Of a DNA stretch of 6,934 bases, positions 1 to 6,124 are shown piece by piece. The translations under genes and the position numbers were made by a program. This DNA comes from JAABYT01 sp041581935 (GTDB lineage: Bacteria > Pseudomonadota > Gammaproteobacteria > HK1). Each line of letters opens with the position of its first letter. Within the stretch, counting starts at the first letter, position 1. The stretch spans positions 1 through 6,934 of the forward strand of contig JBFICP010000172.1 in the NCBI GenBank assembly GCA_041581935.1, in the 5' to 3' direction. The notes under the pieces are model-generated. The model did not search any database and was not told the DNA's origin. It saw only the letters and a program-made list of their open reading frames with translations.

Positions 1-552
1 ATCGAGCTCTGCCGCGAGCCAGCGCTTGGCCTCCTCGGATGCGGGTGCGGGGAAGTCCAAGATCTGACAGCGGCTGCGGATGGTGGCGGGCAACGCGCCG
101 GCCCGGTGAGTGACCAGCACGAAGACCGCGTCACCCGGCGGTTCCTCCAGCGTTTTCAAAAGGGTATTGGCAGCCGCCCGGGTGAGATGCTCGGCCGGTG
201 CCACCACGATGACCTTGCGGCCGCCGTACTGGGAAGTGAGGGCAATGCGGGCGATGAGATCGCGTACCTGATCGATGCCAATCTGCGCCTTTCCCTCGAG
301 CGGCACGAGCTCGTGACGATCGGGGTGCGTGTTCGCGGCTACCAGGCGGCAACCGCGACACGCGCCGCAGGCACCGTCGGCGAATGTGTCCGCTTCGCAC
401 AAAAGCGCCGCCAGCAGGTGTCGGGCAAAGTCGAGCTTTCCGACACCCTGCGGCCCGCGCAGCAGCAACGCGTGGGGCAGGCGCTCGCCGGCGTGCATGG
501 CAGCGACGCGCTGCCATTGGGGCGCCTGCCAGGGTAGGTGTGACGCCCTCAC
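1..552 (-). CDS. holB: DNA polymerase III subunit delta-prime, N-terminal 184 codons (3' end cut by window edge)
   Basis: The delta-prime subunit is the stator of the clamp loader that places the beta sliding clamp on DNA. The frame is open from a GTG at 552 to the left edge. The N-terminus HLPWQAPQW (residues 5-13) resembles the PW-containing start of E. coli HolB. A P-loop-like GPQGVGK lies at 33-39. Cys52, Cys62, Cys65 and Cys68 (last three spaced CxxCxxC) match the delta-prime zinc module. NTLLKTLEEPP (129-139) and the clamp-loader SRC motif (160-162) follow. The P-loop Lys is followed by Leu rather than Ser/Thr, and the Walker B position reads VVAPAE, so ATP hydrolysis is unlikely, as known for delta-prime. 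The GTG overlaps the tmk stop by 4 nt (GTGA), with AGGAG 7 nt upstream (560-564). The family usually has about 310-340 residues, so roughly the C-terminal 40% is missing. Identification is secure; the exact start is very likely. Confidence 0.93.
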   Translation of the reverse strand, partial: MRASHLPWQAPQWQRVAAMHAGERLPHALLLRGPQGVGKLDFARHLLAALLCEADTFADGACGACRGCRLVAANTHPDRHELVPLEGKAQIGIDQVRDLIARIALTSQYGGRKVIVVAPAEHLTRAAANTLLKTLEEPPGDAVFVLVTHRAGALPATIRSRCQILDFPAPASEEAKRWLAAELD

Positions 553-1172
553 AGCAGCGCTCCTACGGCATCCAATACTTGCGCGCTCACCGCCTCCACC
601 GGGGCGGATGCGTCGATGCGCCGAAAGCGTCCCGGCTCGGCGTCGGCGCGCTGCAGATAGCATGAACGGATCCGCTCGAAAAACGCCGGGTCCTCGCGCT
701 CGAAGCGATCCGGCCGTCCGCGTGCGTTGATGCGCGCCATACCGGTCGCTACCGGAAGATCGAGCAGCAAGGTCAAGTCCGGTCGCAACTCGCCCTGCAC
801 CCATTGTTCGAGAGCCGCAATGCGCGCGCCGTCGACGCCTCGCCCGCCGCCCTGATAGGCGAAGGTGGCGTCGGTGAATCGATCCGAGAGCACCCAGTCG
901 CCGGCCTCGAGGGCCGGTACGATAACCTTGTGAAGATGCTCTGCGCGTGCCGCGAACACCAGCAGCAGCTCCGTGTCGCTCGACATGCCTCGATTGCCGG
1001 GATCGAGCAGCAGTGCGCGCACCGCCTCGCCGAGGCGGGTGCCTCCCGGCTCACGGGTTACGACAACGCGTACGCCCTGTGCGCTCAGGTATTCGCGGAT
1101 TGCCGCCATCTGAGTCGACTTCCCGGCTCCCTCGATGCCTTCCACGGTGATGAAGCGACCACGCTCAGCCAC
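549..1172 (-). CDS. tmk: Thymidylate kinase (dTMP kinase)
   Basis: This cytosolic enzyme phosphorylates dTMP to dTDP with ATP, an essential step in dTTP supply. With the GTG start at 1172 the product has 207 residues, close to the usual 205-215. The P-loop GIEGAGKST is at residues 12-20. TREPGG (39-44) and DRF (97-99) are the dTMP-binding signatures. ATFAYQGGGRG (102-112) follows, and the LID region ARGRPDRFERED (150-161) carries several arginines. The P-loop has no Arg while the LID is basic, which fits the bacterial type II class typified by E. coli Tmk. The frame stays open upstream to 1289, but that part overlaps mltG and looks unlike any Tmk N-terminus. The GTG at 1172 has GGAG 5 nt upstream and places RGRFITVEG where the family begins. 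It overlaps the mltG stop by 8 nt, and its own TGA overlaps the holB start by 4 nt, so translational coupling is likely. Confidence 0.96.
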   Translation of the reverse strand: MAERGRFITVEGIEGAGKSTQMAAIREYLSAQGVRVVVTREPGGTRLGEAVRALLLDPGNRGMSSDTELLLVFAARAEHLHKVIVPALEAGDWVLSDRFTDATFAYQGGGRGVDGARIAALEQWVQGELRPDLTLLLDLPVATGMARINARGRPDRFEREDPAFFERIRSCYLQRADAEPGRFRRIDASAPVEAVSAQVLDAVGALL

Positions 1173-2226
1173 CGGAGCTCCGGCGACGTTTCTGATAACG
1201 GTTGACCGCCTGCTGATGCTCCTCGTAGGTCGCGGAAAAGTGGTGGCTGCCGTCCCCCTTGGCAACGAAATACAGTGTGCCGTCGACATGCGGATGCAGC
1301 GTTGCCTGTATCGCGGCCGCGCTCGGTATGGCTATGGGGGTCGGCGGCAGGCCCTTGCGTAGGTAGGTGTTGTACGGGGTGTCGGTGCGCAGATCGCGGC
1401 GGCGCAAATTGCCGTCGAAGGCATCGCCCATGCCGTAGATCACCGTCGGGTCGGTCGCCAGGCGCATGCCCTTGCGCAGACGCTCCACGAAAACCCCGGC
1501 GATGCGCGGCCGCTCTCCGGCGACCCCCGTTTCCTTTTCGACAATGGACGCGAGAATCAGCGCTTCTTCTGCTGTCTCGAGCGGCAGCCCCTGCGCGCGA
1601 CCGGCCCAGGCGCGTTTCAGGTAGCTGCTCATGGCATCGTGGGCGCGGCGTAAGAAATCGACATCACGGGTGCCGCGGGTGAAATAGTAGGTGTCCGGAA
1701 AGAACCGTCCCTCCGGGTGCACGCCGGCATGCCCGAGACGTGCCATGACCTCATCCGCCGTGAGTTCGGTGAGCGTATGCTCGAGTCGATCGTCGGAGTC
1801 GATGGCGGCCATCAGTTGAGCGAACGTCCAGCCCTCGACGATGGTCAGCGCATGCTGCACGACGCGCCCGGCGGTCAGCTGATCGAGCAGCGAGATGGGC
1901 GTGGTTCCCGCCTCGATGTGGTACTCACCGGCCTTGATGGCGCCCGCGCGCCCGTGCCAGCGTGCGTAAATCTCGAGCGCCCGGGGATTCGCGAGCACAC
2001 CGTTGTCGGAGAGCTCCCGGGCCACCTTGGCGAGGCTGGCGCCGACGGGCACCATGTACTCGATGCCGGTCTCGGGCACCGCCAGAGGCTCGTCGAGGGC
2101 GCGACGCTCTCCGGCAATATACAGTCCCGCACCCGCGATCACGGCAAGCAGTGCCGCGACGCCAGCGACAAGCGCGCGCCGCGCGCCGCGCTTCAATGTC
2201 GGCTTGGGTGCATCGGGATCAGTCAC
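1165..2226 (-). CDS. mltG: Endolytic peptidoglycan transglycosylase MltG (YceG family)
   Basis: MltG is an inner-membrane lytic transglycosylase that cuts nascent glycan strands and is thought to set their length. The 353-residue product has a basic N-terminus (KRGARR, 12-17) and then one hydrophobic segment at about 18-39, giving a single-pass protein with a periplasmic catalytic domain. Residues ~55-120 form the LysM-like subdomain. The catalytic part shows EGRFFPDTYYF (172-182), LASIVEKET (225-233) with the catalytic Glu equivalent at 230, ATDPTVIYG (257-265), YNTYLRKGLPPTPI (285-298) and a C-terminal YFVAKGDGSHHFS (319-331). E. coli YceG is about 340 residues, so it appears complete. The GTG start is the most upstream possible because an in-frame TGA lies two codons before it. 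It overlaps the pabC stop by 8 nt (GTGACTGA) and has only a weak ribosome binding site, suggesting coupling to pabC translation. Confidence 0.96.
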   Translation of the reverse strand: MTDPDAPKPTLKRGARRALVAGVAALLAVIAGAGLYIAGERRALDEPLAVPETGIEYMVPVGASLAKVARELSDNGVLANPRALEIYARWHGRAGAIKAGEYHIEAGTTPISLLDQLTAGRVVQHALTIVEGWTFAQLMAAIDSDDRLEHTLTELTADEVMARLGHAGVHPEGRFFPDTYYFTRGTRDVDFLRRAHDAMSSYLKRAWAGRAQGLPLETAEEALILASIVEKETGVAGERPRIAGVFVERLRKGMRLATDPTVIYGMGDAFDGNLRRRDLRTDTPYNTYLRKGLPPTPIAIPSAAAIQATLHPHVDGTLYFVAKGDGSHHFSATYEEHQQAVNRYQKRRRSSGG

Positions 2227-3046
2227 GGGTCATGGCCCCACGCTCAACTAGTAACATCTGCAGCTCGTGTGCAACCGGCCCGACACGCAGCGCTTGTCCC
2301 TGCAGGGTTTTTATCGGCCAAACTCCGATGAGGCTGTTGGTAACGAAGCACTCGTCGGCCGACAGCAAATCGTCGATGCGCACCTGCGCAATCGCCGGTT
2401 CGAGTCCGTGCAGGTTACTCGCCGTTTCCAGCACCAGTGAACGCATGATACCCGCCACGCCGCATTCGCGGAGGTCCGGTGTCGACAGGCGTTCGCCATG
2501 GCGAACAAATAAGTTGCTCATGATCCCCTCGATTACGCGTTCTCTGTCGTCGAGCATCAGTCCCTCCGTGCAGTCGGCCGGGTCGTCCTCGGTTCGTGCA
2601 AGCACCTGCTCGAGTCGATTGAGGTGCTTGATTCCGGCAAGTCGAGGGTTGCGCCCGAGGCGCGTTGCGCACACCCGCACCGCGATGCCGTCGCGCCGTG
2701 CCGTAGGCGGGTACGCAGGCCAGGGGTATCGCGCGACGATGCGCGTCGGCGAGACGCCCGTTTCGGGCGCATAACCGCGCCCACCCTTGCCGCGTGTCAC
2801 CACGACCTTCACGACTCCCCGCGGGACGCCATCGCAGACCCGGACGCACTCCTCCGCGAGCGTGGATAGCTCGGGAACCGGAATGGCCAGCCGGCGACAA
2901 CCATCGGCGAGGCGCTCGAGATGCCGCTCGAGACACAGGGCACGGCCATCCTCGAGTGCCATGGTCTCGAACAGTCCGTCACCGAAGTGTAGCCCACGGT
3001 CCGAGACGCTGACGTGGTCCCGCTCGGTACCATCGATGAGTATCAT
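2219..3046 (-). CDS. pabC: 4-amino-4-deoxychorismate lyase
   Basis: PabC is a PLP-dependent fold-type IV enzyme that splits 4-amino-4-deoxychorismate into p-aminobenzoate and pyruvate for folate synthesis. The 275-residue protein aligns well by eye with E. coli PabC: VSDRGLHFGDGLFE (13-26), KVVVTRGKGGRGY (80-92), and RLGRNPRLAGIKHLNRLEQV (129-148) with the PLP-binding Lys at 140. Glu173 in VIEGIMSNLF and GVAGIMR (196-202) also match. Length is normal for the family. The ATG at 3046 overlaps the pabB stop in ATGA, and I see no convincing Shine-Dalgarno sequence upstream (…CTTGCTGAAATG), so translation probably depends on ribosomes finishing pabB. Its immediate position after pabB puts substrate-making and substrate-using enzymes together. 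D-amino acid or branched-chain aminotransferases share the fold, but the LAGIKHLNRLEQV signature and the context favour PabC. Confidence 0.96.
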   Translation of the reverse strand: MILIDGTERDHVSVSDRGLHFGDGLFETMALEDGRALCLERHLERLADGCRRLAIPVPELSTLAEECVRVCDGVPRGVVKVVVTRGKGGRGYAPETGVSPTRIVARYPWPAYPPTARRDGIAVRVCATRLGRNPRLAGIKHLNRLEQVLARTEDDPADCTEGLMLDDRERVIEGIMSNLFVRHGERLSTPDLRECGVAGIMRSLVLETASNLHGLEPAIAQVRIDDLLSADECFVTNSLIGVWPIKTLQGQALRVGPVAHELQMLLVERGAMTRD

Positions 3047-4437
3047 TTCAGCAAGCCGGCTAGCGCTGCCAGCGGGCCGCGCGCCTTCTGTCGGGTCTCG
3101 TCGAGCTCGCGCTGCGCCTGTGAGTCAGCGACGATGCCCGCGCCGGCGCGGATCTCGACCCGCTCACCCTGCATGTCGATGGTGCGGATGAGGATATTCG
3201 AATCGCCGCTGCCGTCACGGTTGAAGTATGCGAACGCGCCCGTGTAGGGGCCGCGCGCCACTCCCTCGAGCTCGGAGATAATCTGCATGCATCGCACCTT
3301 CGGACAACCGGTGATGGTGCCGCCGGGAAAAACCGCACGGATGACCTGCGCTGGTGTTATCCCGTCGCGAAGCCTGCCGCGCACGTTGGAGACGATGTGG
3401 TGCACGTGAGTATAGGATTCCAATACCATCAGCTCGTTCACCTCGACACTTCCGATTCGACAGACGCGGCCGAGATCGTTGCGCTCGAGATCGATGAGCA
3501 TGATGTGCTCGGCGCGTTCCTTTGGATGCGCGAGCAACGCCCGTGACAGGGCCCGGTCTTCCCGACTGTCGGCATTTCTCGGATAGGTTCCGGCGATAGG
3601 GCGGGTTTCGACGCGATCGCCGGAGATTCTGACCAGGCGTTCCGGAGACGAGCTCGCCACCACCCGGTCGCCAAGCACCGCGAGCCCCGCGAACGGTGCC
3701 GGATTCGCCGTGCGCAGCCGCGCATACACGCTGCCCGGATCGACTCCGTCGGCAAGTCTTCCGCGCCAGCCGCGCGACAGGTTCACTTGAAACACGTCGC
3801 CGTCGCGAATGTAGCGTTTGACCCGCGCGACGCCGTCGAGAAACTGCTCTGGCGGATCCTCGTCGATAACGCGAGGCAGATCCGATGGCGCGGCATTGGC
3901 GACCAGCTCGACGCTGCGGGCCTCGAGCACATCGCGCTCCATCTGATCGAGGCGGGTCAATAGCGGGGCCTCCGCCACCAGCACGGTGTCGCCGCGCAGG
4001 TGATCGCGAACGATAGCGGCCGGGATTCGATGCGCCTCGGCCACCGCGCAGTGACTGTCATCGGGCGGCAGCTTGACGCTGGGCTCGGTCTGCGCCACCA
4101 GCTCATAGCCCAGGTACAGGAACCAGCCGCCGAAAAACGGCAGCGGCGGCGGCGCTTCGAGCAGTGGGCCGGTGGTCGTCATCCAGCGATCAAGATGGGT
4201 GAGAAAATCGTCACCGCTTACGCTCACCGCGTCGGACTCGAGCTCCCCTTTGGGGAAAAGTGCCAGGCGCCCGCCTGGAAACGCGAAAAGGATGTCGTAG
4301 CGTGCCCGCTCGTTGCCGTGCTCGACGCTTTCGAGCAGAAAGGGATAGCGCTCGGGATTGGTGCGATGCACTGCGAGCAGATCCGGACGAACCGGAAGGC
4401 GGCGCCAACCACAATCCGCGGAGGACGAGTTATTCAC
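3043..4437 (-). CDS. pabB: Aminodeoxychorismate synthase component I, PIAGT-type
   Basis: PabB converts chorismate to 4-amino-4-deoxychorismate using ammonia from the PabA glutaminase, the first committed step to p-aminobenzoate. With a GTG start at 4437 it has 464 residues (E. coli PabB about 453). The N-terminal lobe contains FLLES (33-37), like the tryptophan-pocket element of TrpE. The C-terminal chorismate-binding domain has QVNLSR (217-222), SSPERL (263-268), PIAGT (280-284), HIMLIDLERNDLGRV (311-325), FPGGTITGCPK (370-380) and RAGAGIVADS (430-439). Ala282 stands where E. coli PabB has its covalent-catalysis Lys (PIKGT). FPGGTITG-PK and the adjoining pabC support PabB over TrpE. The open frame continues upstream to 4602 inside fabF, but that part is low-complexity antisense-like sequence; GTG 4437 has GGGAG 11 nt upstream. 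A CTG at 4443 is a less likely start. No pabA is in the window. Confidence 0.9.
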   Translation of the reverse strand: MNNSSSADCGWRRLPVRPDLLAVHRTNPERYPFLLESVEHGNERARYDILFAFPGGRLALFPKGELESDAVSVSGDDFLTHLDRWMTTTGPLLEAPPPLPFFGGWFLYLGYELVAQTEPSVKLPPDDSHCAVAEAHRIPAAIVRDHLRGDTVLVAEAPLLTRLDQMERDVLEARSVELVANAAPSDLPRVIDEDPPEQFLDGVARVKRYIRDGDVFQVNLSRGWRGRLADGVDPGSVYARLRTANPAPFAGLAVLGDRVVASSSPERLVRISGDRVETRPIAGTYPRNADSREDRALSRALLAHPKERAEHIMLIDLERNDLGRVCRIGSVEVNELMVLESYTHVHHIVSNVRGRLRDGITPAQVIRAVFPGGTITGCPKVRCMQIISELEGVARGPYTGAFAYFNRDGSGDSNILIRTIDMQGERVEIRAGAGIVADSQAQRELDETRQKARGPLAALAGLLK

Positions 4438-4448
4438 TTTCAGACGGA

Positions 4449-4465
4449 CTCCCGGCGAAGCGGGA
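4449..4465 (-). promoter_or_regulatory. Candidate pabB ribosome binding site inside a short hairpin
   Basis: On the minus strand GGGAG (4453-4449) lies 11 nt before the GTG at 4437 and supports that start for pabB. The same bases form the right arm of a 5-bp stem, TCCCG / CGGGA, with a 6-nt CTTCGC loop (4465-4450). The stem could partly hide the site until ribosomes ending at the fabF TGA (4487-4485) disturb it. This is read directly from sequence; the regulatory role is inference and the stem is short. Confidence 0.35.
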
Positions 4466-4484
4466 TTTCCGAACGCCAATCCGG

Positions 4485-5720
4485 TCAGTCTGCTCGCTTG
4501 AACACGAGCGTGCCGTTTGTGCCTCCGAATCCGAAGGAATTGGACATGCTGATGTTGATGGGCATTTCCCGGGCCTGGTTGGGGACATAGTCCAGATCGC
4601 ACTCGTCGTCCGGCTCCTCCAGATTGATGGTCGGCGGTGCGACATTGTCATGGATGGCAAGCACGCTGAATACCGCTTCGACACCTCCGGCGGCGCCCAG
4701 GAGATGGCCAATCATGGACTTTGTCGAGCTCACTGCAACCTTGTGCGCATGCTCACCGAGAGCCGCCTTGACCGCACGGGTTTCGACCACGTCGCCGGCT
4801 GGGGTAGATGTGCCGTGGGCATTGATGTAGTCGATGTCTTGCGGATTGATCTTCGCATCGTTCATGGCCAGCACCATGCAGCGGCGCGCGCCATCGCCGT
4901 CATCCGGTGGCAGCGTAATGTGATAGGCGTCGCTGCTCATGCCGAATCCGATCAGCTCGGCGTAAATTTTCGCGCCACGCGACTTCGCGTAAGCGTACTC
5001 CTCGAGCACCATCACGCCGGCACCGTCTCCAAGCACGAATCCGTCACGCTGCTTGTCCCACGGTCGGCTCGCGCGCTGAGGCTCGTCGTTGCGCGTTGAC
5101 AACGCGCGTGCCGAGGCGAAGCCGCCGAGTCCCGTCGGCGAGGTGGCCATCTCCGCACCACCCGCGATCATGACCTCGACGTCACCGCGCTCGATCATGC
5201 GCGCCGCATCGCCGATATTGTGCGTCCCCGTAGAGCAGGCGGTCACGATTCCGTAGTTGGGTCCCTTGATGCCATATTGGATCGACAGATTGCCGGCGAT
5301 CATATTGATGATGTTGCTCGGAACGAAAAACGGCGAGATCTTCCGAGGTCCTCCCTTGATGAAGCTCTCGTATCCCTTTTCGATTCCGGGAAGCCCGCCA
5401 ATCCCCGAGCCTATCGCGATTCCGATGCGTTCGGAGTTCTCCTCGGTAACCTCGATCCCCGAGTCCTGGATCGCCTGCATGGCCGCTGCGATACCGTAGT
5501 GAATGAATGGATCGGTTTTGCGCGCCTCCTTCGGCGTCATATAAGGAGACAAATCGAAATTACGTATCGAACCACCGATGCGGCTCGAGAAGGCGGATGT
5601 ATCGAAATGATCGATCGTTTCGATTCCGCTCTTGCCATCCAGTATGTTCTGCCAGGCTTCCTTTACGGTATGACCGACGGGTGTTACCGCGCCGAGGCCG
5701 GTAATAACTATGCGTCGCAT
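4485..5720 (-). CDS. fabF: 3-oxoacyl-[acyl-carrier-protein] synthase II (KAS II)
   Basis: FabF condenses malonyl-ACP with acyl-ACP in the elongation cycle of type II fatty-acid synthesis in the cytosol. In E. coli it is especially needed for palmitoleate to cis-vaccenate extension. The 411-residue product has the standard N-terminus RRIVITGLGAVTPVG (2-16). The thiolase-fold catalytic residues are Cys162 in TACSTG, His302 in NAHGTSTP, Lys334 in SSTKS and His339 in MIGHLLGAAGG. All are one position off E. coli FabF (C163, H303, K335, H340). The C-terminal SNSFGFGGTN loop (393-402) is intact. FabF is preferred over FabB because of overall length, motif spacing and its place after acpP. The ATG at 5720 has AAGAGGTGA 7 nt upstream (5736-5728). 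A terminator-like hairpin sits immediately before this site, so its transcription from acpP must pass that hairpin. Confidence 0.98.
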   Translation of the reverse strand: MRRIVITGLGAVTPVGHTVKEAWQNILDGKSGIETIDHFDTSAFSSRIGGSIRNFDLSPYMTPKEARKTDPFIHYGIAAAMQAIQDSGIEVTEENSERIGIAIGSGIGGLPGIEKGYESFIKGGPRKISPFFVPSNIINMIAGNLSIQYGIKGPNYGIVTACSTGTHNIGDAARMIERGDVEVMIAGGAEMATSPTGLGGFASARALSTRNDEPQRASRPWDKQRDGFVLGDGAGVMVLEEYAYAKSRGAKIYAELIGFGMSSDAYHITLPPDDGDGARRCMVLAMNDAKINPQDIDYINAHGTSTPAGDVVETRAVKAALGEHAHKVAVSSTKSMIGHLLGAAGGVEAVFSVLAIHDNVAPPTINLEEPDDECDLDYVPNQAREMPINISMSNSFGFGGTNGTLVFKRAD

Positions 5721-5727
5721 CCGCTAC

Positions 5728-5736
5728 TCACCTCTT
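5728..5736 (-). promoter_or_regulatory. fabF ribosome binding site
   Basis: AAGAGGTGA on the minus strand is a strong Shine-Dalgarno match, 7 nt before the fabF ATG. It begins only 3 nt after the T-tract of the upstream hairpin, leaving no room for a separate promoter in between. Confidence 0.8.
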
Positions 5737-5739
5737 GCG

Positions 5740-5783
5740 AAAAAGAAAAGGCCGCCATCACATGAGTCGATGGTCGGCCTTTT
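5740..5783 (-). terminator. Intrinsic terminator / attenuator between acpP and fabF
   Basis: In the transcribed (minus) direction the left arm AAAAGGCCGACCATC (5783-5769) pairs with GATGGCGGCCTTTT (5759-5746). The stem has 14 bp with one bulged A around a 9-nt loop, GACTCATGT. It is followed by CTTTTT (5745-5740), so with the stem's own TTTT the 3' side is T-rich. This is the classic shape of a Rho-independent terminator, placed 23 nt after the acpP stop. Because fabF follows at once, complete termination would silence it. Partial termination, giving abundant acpP mRNA and less fabF mRNA, is the natural inference. Confidence 0.85.
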
Positions 5784-5806
5784 CGATGCGAGATTCCCGT
5801 TAGGTG

Positions 5807-6043
5807 CTACTTGACATGGGCGTTGATGTAGTCCATCGCCTGTTGAACAGTGGTAATTTTTTCCGCCTCCTCATCAGGAATCTCGCAGTTGAACTCCTCC
5901 TCGAGAGCCATGACCAGTTCGACGGTGTCCAGTGAATCGGCACCGAGATCATCGACGAAGGAAGATTCCCCCGAGACCTCTTCCTCCTTGACGCCAAGCT
6001 GCTCCACGACGATCTGCTTGACGCGTTCTTCAACGGTACTCAT
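5807..6043 (-). CDS. acpP: Acyl carrier protein
   Basis: ACP carries growing acyl chains on a 4'-phosphopantetheine arm through all steps of fatty-acid synthesis and supplies acyl groups for phospholipid, lipid A and lipoate synthesis. The 78-residue acidic protein is the family's usual length (E. coli 78 with Met). The prosthetic-group site is Ser37 in GADSLDTVELVMALEEEF, preceded by the helix I region VEERVKQIVVEQLGV (4-18). The ATG at 6043 has GGGGAGGA (6061-6054) 10 nt upstream. It is flanked by a 207-nt gap with a candidate promoter on the 5' side and a strong terminator-like hairpin on the 3' side, so a short abundant monocistronic transcript is likely, as known for acpP in E. coli. Confidence 0.98.
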   Translation of the reverse strand: MSTVEERVKQIVVEQLGVKEEEVSGESSFVDDLGADSLDTVELVMALEEEFNCEIPDEEAEKITTVQQAMDYINAHVK

Positions 6044-6053
6044 ATCGGATCTA

Positions 6054-6061
6054 TCCTCCCC
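6054..6061 (-). promoter_or_regulatory. acpP ribosome binding site
   Basis: GGGGAGGA on the minus strand, 10 nt before the acpP ATG, contains the strong GGAGG core. It is consistent with high ACP expression. Confidence 0.75.
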
Positions 6062-6091
6062 AGACGATGGAGCGATGCTCGTTCCGCGCCT

Positions 6092-6119
6092 AGTTTAGTT
6101 AAAAGGCACCAACATGCAA
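6092..6119 (-). promoter_or_regulatory. Candidate sigma-70-type promoter for acpP
   Basis: In the fabG-acpP gap the minus strand has TTGCAT (6119-6114) and, after 16 nt, TAAACT (6097-6092). These each match 4 of 6 bases of the -35 and -10 consensus. The -10 region lies in the most A+T-rich part of the gap and would start transcription about 40 nt before the acpP ATG. Other hexamer choices in the same stretch are possible. An acpP-proximal promoter is expected from other Gammaproteobacteria, but the exact element is inferred. Confidence 0.38.
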
Positions 6120-6124
6120 GGAGA

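Noticed and set aside
131..517. 128-codon minus-strand open frame in the holB region
   Set aside because: It is a different frame of the same strand; the holB frame starting at 552 carries all delta-prime motifs without interruption.
1173..1289. Upstream extension of tmk to a start at 1289
   Set aside because: It would overlap mltG by about 125 nt and add 39 residues before the normal Tmk beginning; the GTG at 1172 has a good ribosome binding site.
1717..2331. 204-codon + strand open frame opposite mltG
   Set aside because: No recognisable family features; overlaps the mltG catalytic and membrane-segment coding region in antisense.
1962..2774. 270-codon open frame on the + strand opposite mltG and pabC
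   Set aside because: Arg/Ser/Pro-rich translation without motifs, antisense to two confidently identified enzymes.
3043..4437. Calling this gene trpE because of the PIAGT motif
   Set aside because: FPGGTITG-PK, overlap with pabC, and the known PIAGT subclass of PabB favour aminodeoxychorismate synthase; kept as a finding to test.
4438..4602. Upstream extension of pabB to an ATG at 4602
   Set aside because: It would overlap fabF by over 100 nt, and the added residues do not look like any PabB N-terminus; the GTG at 4437 fits the family length.
4260..5099. 279-codon open frame on the + strand opposite pabB and fabF
   Set aside because: It lies fully antisense to two well-identified genes, has no recognisable domain, and is the sort of frame GC-rich codon bias creates.
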